From SLRI01 sp964528705 (lineage in GTDB: Bacteria; Pseudomonadota; Alphaproteobacteria; Geminicoccales; Geminicoccaceae): a DNA stretch of 9,591 nt. Shown piece after piece: positions 6,760-9,591 of this stretch. How positions within the stretch are numbered: position 1 is the stretch's first letter; each line of letters begins with the position of its first letter. The DNA lies in contig CAZGUW010000184.1 of assembly GCA_964528705.1 (NCBI GenBank), forward strand, positions 1 to 9,591, given 5' to 3'. The translations under genes and the position numbers were made by a program. Under the pieces are notes generated by a model. That model was given only the letters and a program-made list of their open reading frames with translations, was not told where the DNA came from and searched no databases.

Positions 6760-9354
6760 TCAGGGGTTGCCCTTCGCCGCGCGGGCGTTGCGCACGGTCT
6801 GGGCTCGGGCTCGTAACTCTTCGGCCTCGTCGTGGCGATCGAGGGCGTCGAGGAGGCGGGCGTAATTGTCGCGAAACAGTACCTGATGCGGATGATCGGC
6901 AGGCAGGGCTGCCTCGATGATGGCGATGGCGCGCTCGAAGAGCGGCTCGGCCTCGTCGTGGCGGCCGGTGTTCTCGTAGAGCACTGCGAGGTTCTTAAGC
7001 CAGGTGGCGAGGTCCGGGTGCTGGGGTCCGAGCGTCTTCTCGCCGATATCGATGGCGCGCATGTAGAGCGGCACGGCATCGCCGTCGCGGCCGGTGTCTT
7101 GGTAGAGCAGGGCAAGGTTGCTGAGGATGAAACCGAGGTTGGAGTGCTTGGGTCCAAGCGCCTTCTCGGTGATGGCAATGGCCCGATCGAAGAGCGGTTC
7201 GGCATCTTTGTAGCGGCCGGTTGCTCGGTAAAAGTTGGCGAGGTTATTGAGGCCAATAGCGAGGTCGGGGTGGTCCGATCCGAGAGTCTTCTTGGTGATG
7301 GCTATGTCGCGTGCATAGAGCGGCTCGGCCTGGTCGTAGTGTTCGGTAGTTCGATAGAGTTCGGCGAGGTTGTTGAGGCGGGTGGCGAGGTGGGGGTGTT
7401 CGGGTCCGAGGGTCTTCTCGGTGATGGCGATCGCGCGCACGTAGAGCGCTTCGGCCTCATCGTAGCGGCCGGTGGCTTGGCAGAGCGTTGCGAGGTTATT
7501 GAGCCAGGTGGCGAGCTCGGAATGCATGGGTCCGAGCATATTCTCGCCGAGGGCGATGGCGCGCGCCCAGAGCGGCTCGGCCTCGGCGTGGCTGGCGCGA
7601 GCATTCAGGTAGGTTGCTGCCTCGTTCAGCAGTCCTGCCACTGACGGTAGTGCTGCCTCGATCGCCTCTGCATGATCTGTCGCCGCAAGATACTGCGCGA
7701 GCATCCGCTCGTGGTGACCCCAGCTTCGATGGTCGTAGGACTCGTGCTCCGGCATGGCGGAGAGGAGGAGGCGCACGGCGCTCCCGGCTCTCGCGCCCGC
7801 GGCGTCGGGGTCGGTGCGCTTCAGGCTGGCGCGGGTGATCGCCTGGACGAGGCGGTGGCAGGTGATGCCCGCGCCCGTGGCATCGACGAGGCTCAATCGC
7901 GCGAGTGCGGCCAGGGCGTCCTCGCGCGCGAAGTCGTCGCGAAGGGGTTCGGGCAGCGCGCTGGCATCCGCAGCGAGGACGTCTCGTGGCAGGGGATCGG
8001 GCGCGAAGCAGGCGAGGAGCTGAAGGAGCTCCCTGGCGCCCGGTGCCGCCGCTTCCGCGGCCTCGATCGAGATGTCCCAGGTGGCGGCGACCGCCCGCTG
8101 GCGGCGGCGGGCGTCGGGGTCGGCCGACGCATCGATGGTTGGATCGAGTCCGTCGGCACCGCGCGCCATCACGTCGACGAGCCGCTCCGCGAAGAGCTTG
8201 CGGTAGGCGGCGACGCCGTGGCCGCGCTCGGCCATGAAGGCGCGGGCCTGGGCCAGCGCCAGCGGCAAGTAGCCGAGATCCTCGGCCAGTGCCTCGGCCT
8301 CTGCGAGGTCGGCGGGGATAAGGGAAGAGGGTGGATCATCCCGGCCGGTCAGGAGGCGGAGCGCTTCCGGCTTGCTCATGATGTCGAGCGGCAAAGTGCG
8401 GGCGAGGCCGTGCCAGTCGCTGCGGCGCGAGGTGATCAGCACGCGGCCGGCGCCGCTCGCCGGGAGGTAGGGGCGGATGGCATCGCGTGCCTCGACATTG
8501 TCGAAGACGAGGAGCCAGCCGTCGCTGGCCTGGAGCGCGTTGCGGATATCCCTGTTGAGGGCGGCCTCGTCGGCGGCTTCGGCAATGCCGAGTGGCCTGG
8601 CCATCCCGGCATAGTCGGCCGCGAGCTTGGCCGGTGTCTCGGCGTTCAGCCACCAGACGAGATCGCAGTCGACGAGCTGGCGATGCGCGTAGGCGAGGGC
8701 GATTTGAGTCTTGCCGACCCCGCCGAGGCCGGTGATCGCCTGCGTCACGACGAGCGGCTGGTCGTCGGGTGCCACCAGGGCGGCCTGGATGGCGTCGAGC
8801 GCTGCCTCACGGCCGACGAAGTCGGGGTTGCGCGGGGGGAGGTTGTGGGTGGCGCGGGTCTTGGTCAGGTGCGGGAAAGCTGGTTTGGCTTTGGCCTGCC
8901 AAAATGGTGGGCGCTCGTCCGGGATGGGCCGAAGATCCGGGTCGATTGCCTTCTTGATGTGGTCGAGCAACCGCGCCTCGGCCGTCGCTTCGTCGCAGTC
9001 GGTGAGATCGGCGCAGATCTGTGGTGCCAGCAGGTTCTCTTCGGAGATCGTGCCGACTCGCACCGGAATGATCGTCGAAGTGCGGTTTGCCGGATCGCGG
9101 GCAAAATAGGCGCTCCATTCGGCGAGCGTGAAGCCCGAGGCGAAGTAATTGTCGGAGAGAACGGCGACGCAACGGGGGCATTTCTTCACACCCTCGTTCA
9201 TGTGGTCGACGAAATTGCCGCGGAAGTCCCAGTCCTGAAAATAGACGCGGTGGGTGCCGATCTTCTCGAGCACCCAGGCGATCCATGTCGCGGCCGGGCG
9301 GTCAGCCTTGTTGAAGCTGATGAAGAAGTCGCGAGGTTCGTCGGGCTCGCTCAA
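6760..9354 (-). CDS. TIR / NB-ARC-like STAND NTPase / TPR protein (bacterial NLR-like, probable antiphage)
   Basis: An 864-residue cytoplasmic protein. Residues 9-137 are a TIR domain: strand DFFISF (9-14), QDWDF (40-44), VAVLSDNY (63-70), and SGFTLAEW (73-80), whose E79 aligns with the catalytic Glu of NAD-cleaving TIRs. Residues about 178-400 are an NB-ARC-like NTPase: P-loop GLGGVGKT (209-216), Walker B-like LLVFDNVE (281-288, with Asp285-Asn286 in place of two Asp), sensor VLITSRR (305-311) and GLPL-like GYLPLAL (361-367). About 415-510 is a winged-helix-like arm ending in CHRLVQ (499-504), an MHD-like motif. Six 42-residue TPRs fill 586-837. Known relatives sense an invader through the repeat end, oligomerise through the NTPase and deplete NAD; applying this here is inference. 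The start is TTG at 9354: a stop lies upstream at 9394-9396, no other start fits, and no Shine-Dalgarno is close. There is no partner gene, so it may act alone. A signalling, non-defence role is possible. Confidence 0.9.
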   Translation of the reverse strand: MSEPDEPRDFFISFNKADRPAATWIAWVLEKIGTHRVYFQDWDFRGNFVDHMNEGVKKCPRCVAVLSDNYFASGFTLAEWSAYFARDPANRTSTIIPVRVGTISEENLLAPQICADLTDCDEATAEARLLDHIKKAIDPDLRPIPDERPPFWQAKAKPAFPHLTKTRATHNLPPRNPDFVGREAALDAIQAALVAPDDQPLVVTQAITGLGGVGKTQIALAYAHRQLVDCDLVWWLNAETPAKLAADYAGMARPLGIAEAADEAALNRDIRNALQASDGWLLVFDNVEARDAIRPYLPASGAGRVLITSRRSDWHGLARTLPLDIMSKPEALRLLTGRDDPPSSLIPADLAEAEALAEDLGYLPLALAQARAFMAERGHGVAAYRKLFAERLVDVMARGADGLDPTIDASADPDARRRQRAVAATWDISIEAAEAAAPGARELLQLLACFAPDPLPRDVLAADASALPEPLRDDFAREDALAALARLSLVDATGAGITCHRLVQAITRASLKRTDPDAAGARAGSAVRLLLSAMPEHESYDHRSWGHHERMLAQYLAATDHAEAIEAALPSVAGLLNEAATYLNARASHAEAEPLWARAIALGENMLGPMHSELATWLNNLATLCQATGRYDEAEALYVRAIAITEKTLGPEHPHLATRLNNLAELYRTTEHYDQAEPLYARDIAITKKTLGSDHPDLAIGLNNLANFYRATGRYKDAEPLFDRAIAITEKALGPKHSNLGFILSNLALLYQDTGRDGDAVPLYMRAIDIGEKTLGPQHPDLATWLKNLAVLYENTGRHDEAEPLFERAIAIIEAALPADHPHQVLFRDNYARLLDALDRHDEAEELRARAQTVRNARAAKGNP
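6844..7599 (-). repeat. Six tandem 126-bp units encoding 42-residue kinesin-light-chain-type TPRs
   Basis: Within the TIR gene, residues 586-837 split into exactly six units of 42 residues with no indel. Unit starts are at 586, 628, 670, 712, 754 and 796. Each unit has the pattern TGRYDEAEPLYxRAIAI, then LGPxHPxLA, then LNNLAxLY. The LGP-type leucine recurs at 607, 649, 691, 733, 775 and 817. Similarity also holds at DNA level, for example the repeated gcgaggtt-attgagcc-like and cttctcggtgatggc-like stretches. Units 2, 3 and 5 are the most alike; unit 6 is degenerate (LPADHPHQ) and acts as the cap. This is a protein-coding repeat, probably the ligand-sensing surface. Confidence 0.9.
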
Positions 9355-9435
9355 TTTTGGGCTTTCGCGGTTAGCTTCCCTATCGCCTTCAGGCTACTCG
9401 GGCACGGCGGGTCTTACCAGTATTCGCGCGGGGTC
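9355..9435. other. 81-bp gap upstream of the TIR gene
   Basis: This gap separates the tail of the preceding minus-strand gene from the TTG start of the TIR gene. It is less GC-rich than its surroundings. I see no consensus promoter, no T-tract terminator and no Shine-Dalgarno next to the TTG; the nearest purine-rich run is GGGAAG at 9381-9376, about 21 nt away. A short palindrome GCCTTCAGGC lies at 9385-9394. The gap is short enough for co-transcription but could also hold an unrecognised promoter. Confidence 0.4.
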
Positions 9436-9591
9436 TCAGGGGCTTTCGCTGGCCGGCGGCGCCTTCTTCGCGGCCAGGGCCGCGTTCACCTCGGGGATGG
9501 CGAGGGCCTTGACGCGTTTGCGGATGGCGTCGTCGTCGGCGACCTCGTCCGAGGCCAGGAGCTCGACGAGGTCGTCCCAGGCGTCCTCGGC
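9436..9591 (-). CDS. C-terminal fragment of an unrecognised protein (runs off the window)
   Basis: An open frame enters from the right edge and ends at TGA 9438-9436, giving 51 residues beginning AEDAWDDLVELLASDEVADD and ending in PPASESP. The segment is acidic and helical-looking at first (the DDLVELLASDEVADDD stretch), then has a basic turn (RKRVKALAIPEV), then a low-complexity Ala/Lys/Pro/Ser tail typical of a protein C-terminus. Codon third positions are almost all G or C, as in the genes around it, which supports real coding. I do not recognise the family and assign no function. It points the same way as the TIR gene and ends 81 bp before it, so it may be the upstream gene of the same transcript. 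Confidence 0.6.
   Translation of the reverse strand, partial: AEDAWDDLVELLASDEVADDDAIRKRVKALAIPEVNAALAAKKAPPASESP

Noticed and set aside
6751..6772. Possible terminator GGGC...GCCC at the convergent gene ends
   Set aside because: The stem is only 4 bp, lies within coding sequence of the TIR gene and has no T-tract.
6844..7599. CRISPR-like or satellite interpretation of the tandem repeats
   Set aside because: The units are contiguous, in frame, 126 bp long and encode a clear TPR consensus, with no constant repeat and variable spacer pattern.
6832..7644. A 270-codon plus-strand frame with repeated ERLGLVVAAG-like units
   Set aside because: Its repetition is the mirror of the 126-bp TPR units on the minus strand, so it is a shadow and not a separate repeat protein.

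Overview
The window is very GC-rich, with dense NNS-type codon use and long antisense shadow frames. It encodes an outer-membrane channel, so the host is Gram-negative; a high-GC proteobacterium, most likely an alphaproteobacterium, is my inference from codon use and operon style. There is no rRNA, tRNA, CRISPR array, insertion sequence or phage gene.

Layout. (1) Positions 1-81 form a short non-operon end with small inverted repeats and possibly the tail of a rightward gene. (2) Positions 82-5337, all on the minus strand, are a complete peptide/nickel-family (Dpp/Opp-type) ABC importer operon, read from high to low coordinates: periplasmic binding protein, permease 1, a fused permease 2 plus ATPase 1, then ATPase 2. 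The junctions are tight: 12 bp with a hairpin, then a 1-nt overlap, then an 8-nt overlap. (3) Positions 5338-5539 are a 202-bp divergent control region with a nested palindrome and a consensus -35 element facing the ABC operon. (4) Positions 5540-6748, plus strand, encode a FadL/OmpP1/TodX-type outer-membrane channel. (5) Positions 6760-9354, minus strand, encode one large TIR / NB-ARC-like STAND / TPR protein, an animal- and plant-NLR-like architecture known in bacteria mostly from antiphage immunity. (6) Positions 9436-9591, minus strand, are the C-terminal 51 codons of an unrecognised gene running off the window.

Working together. The ABC operon imports a small solute, probably a peptide or a peptide-like or other organic ligand of the SBP_bac_5 family. 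The divergent FadL-like channel could bring a hydrophobic compound across the outer membrane; whether the two serve one substrate is inference from head-to-head layout only. The TIR-NLR gene looks like a self-contained defence gene placed tail-to-tail against the channel gene. It is the most interesting object here: it combines a predicted NADase effector with a candidate catalytic Glu, an intact P-loop switch, and a sensor made of six exactly 42-residue TPR units. The architecture itself is known; what this copy recognises is not.
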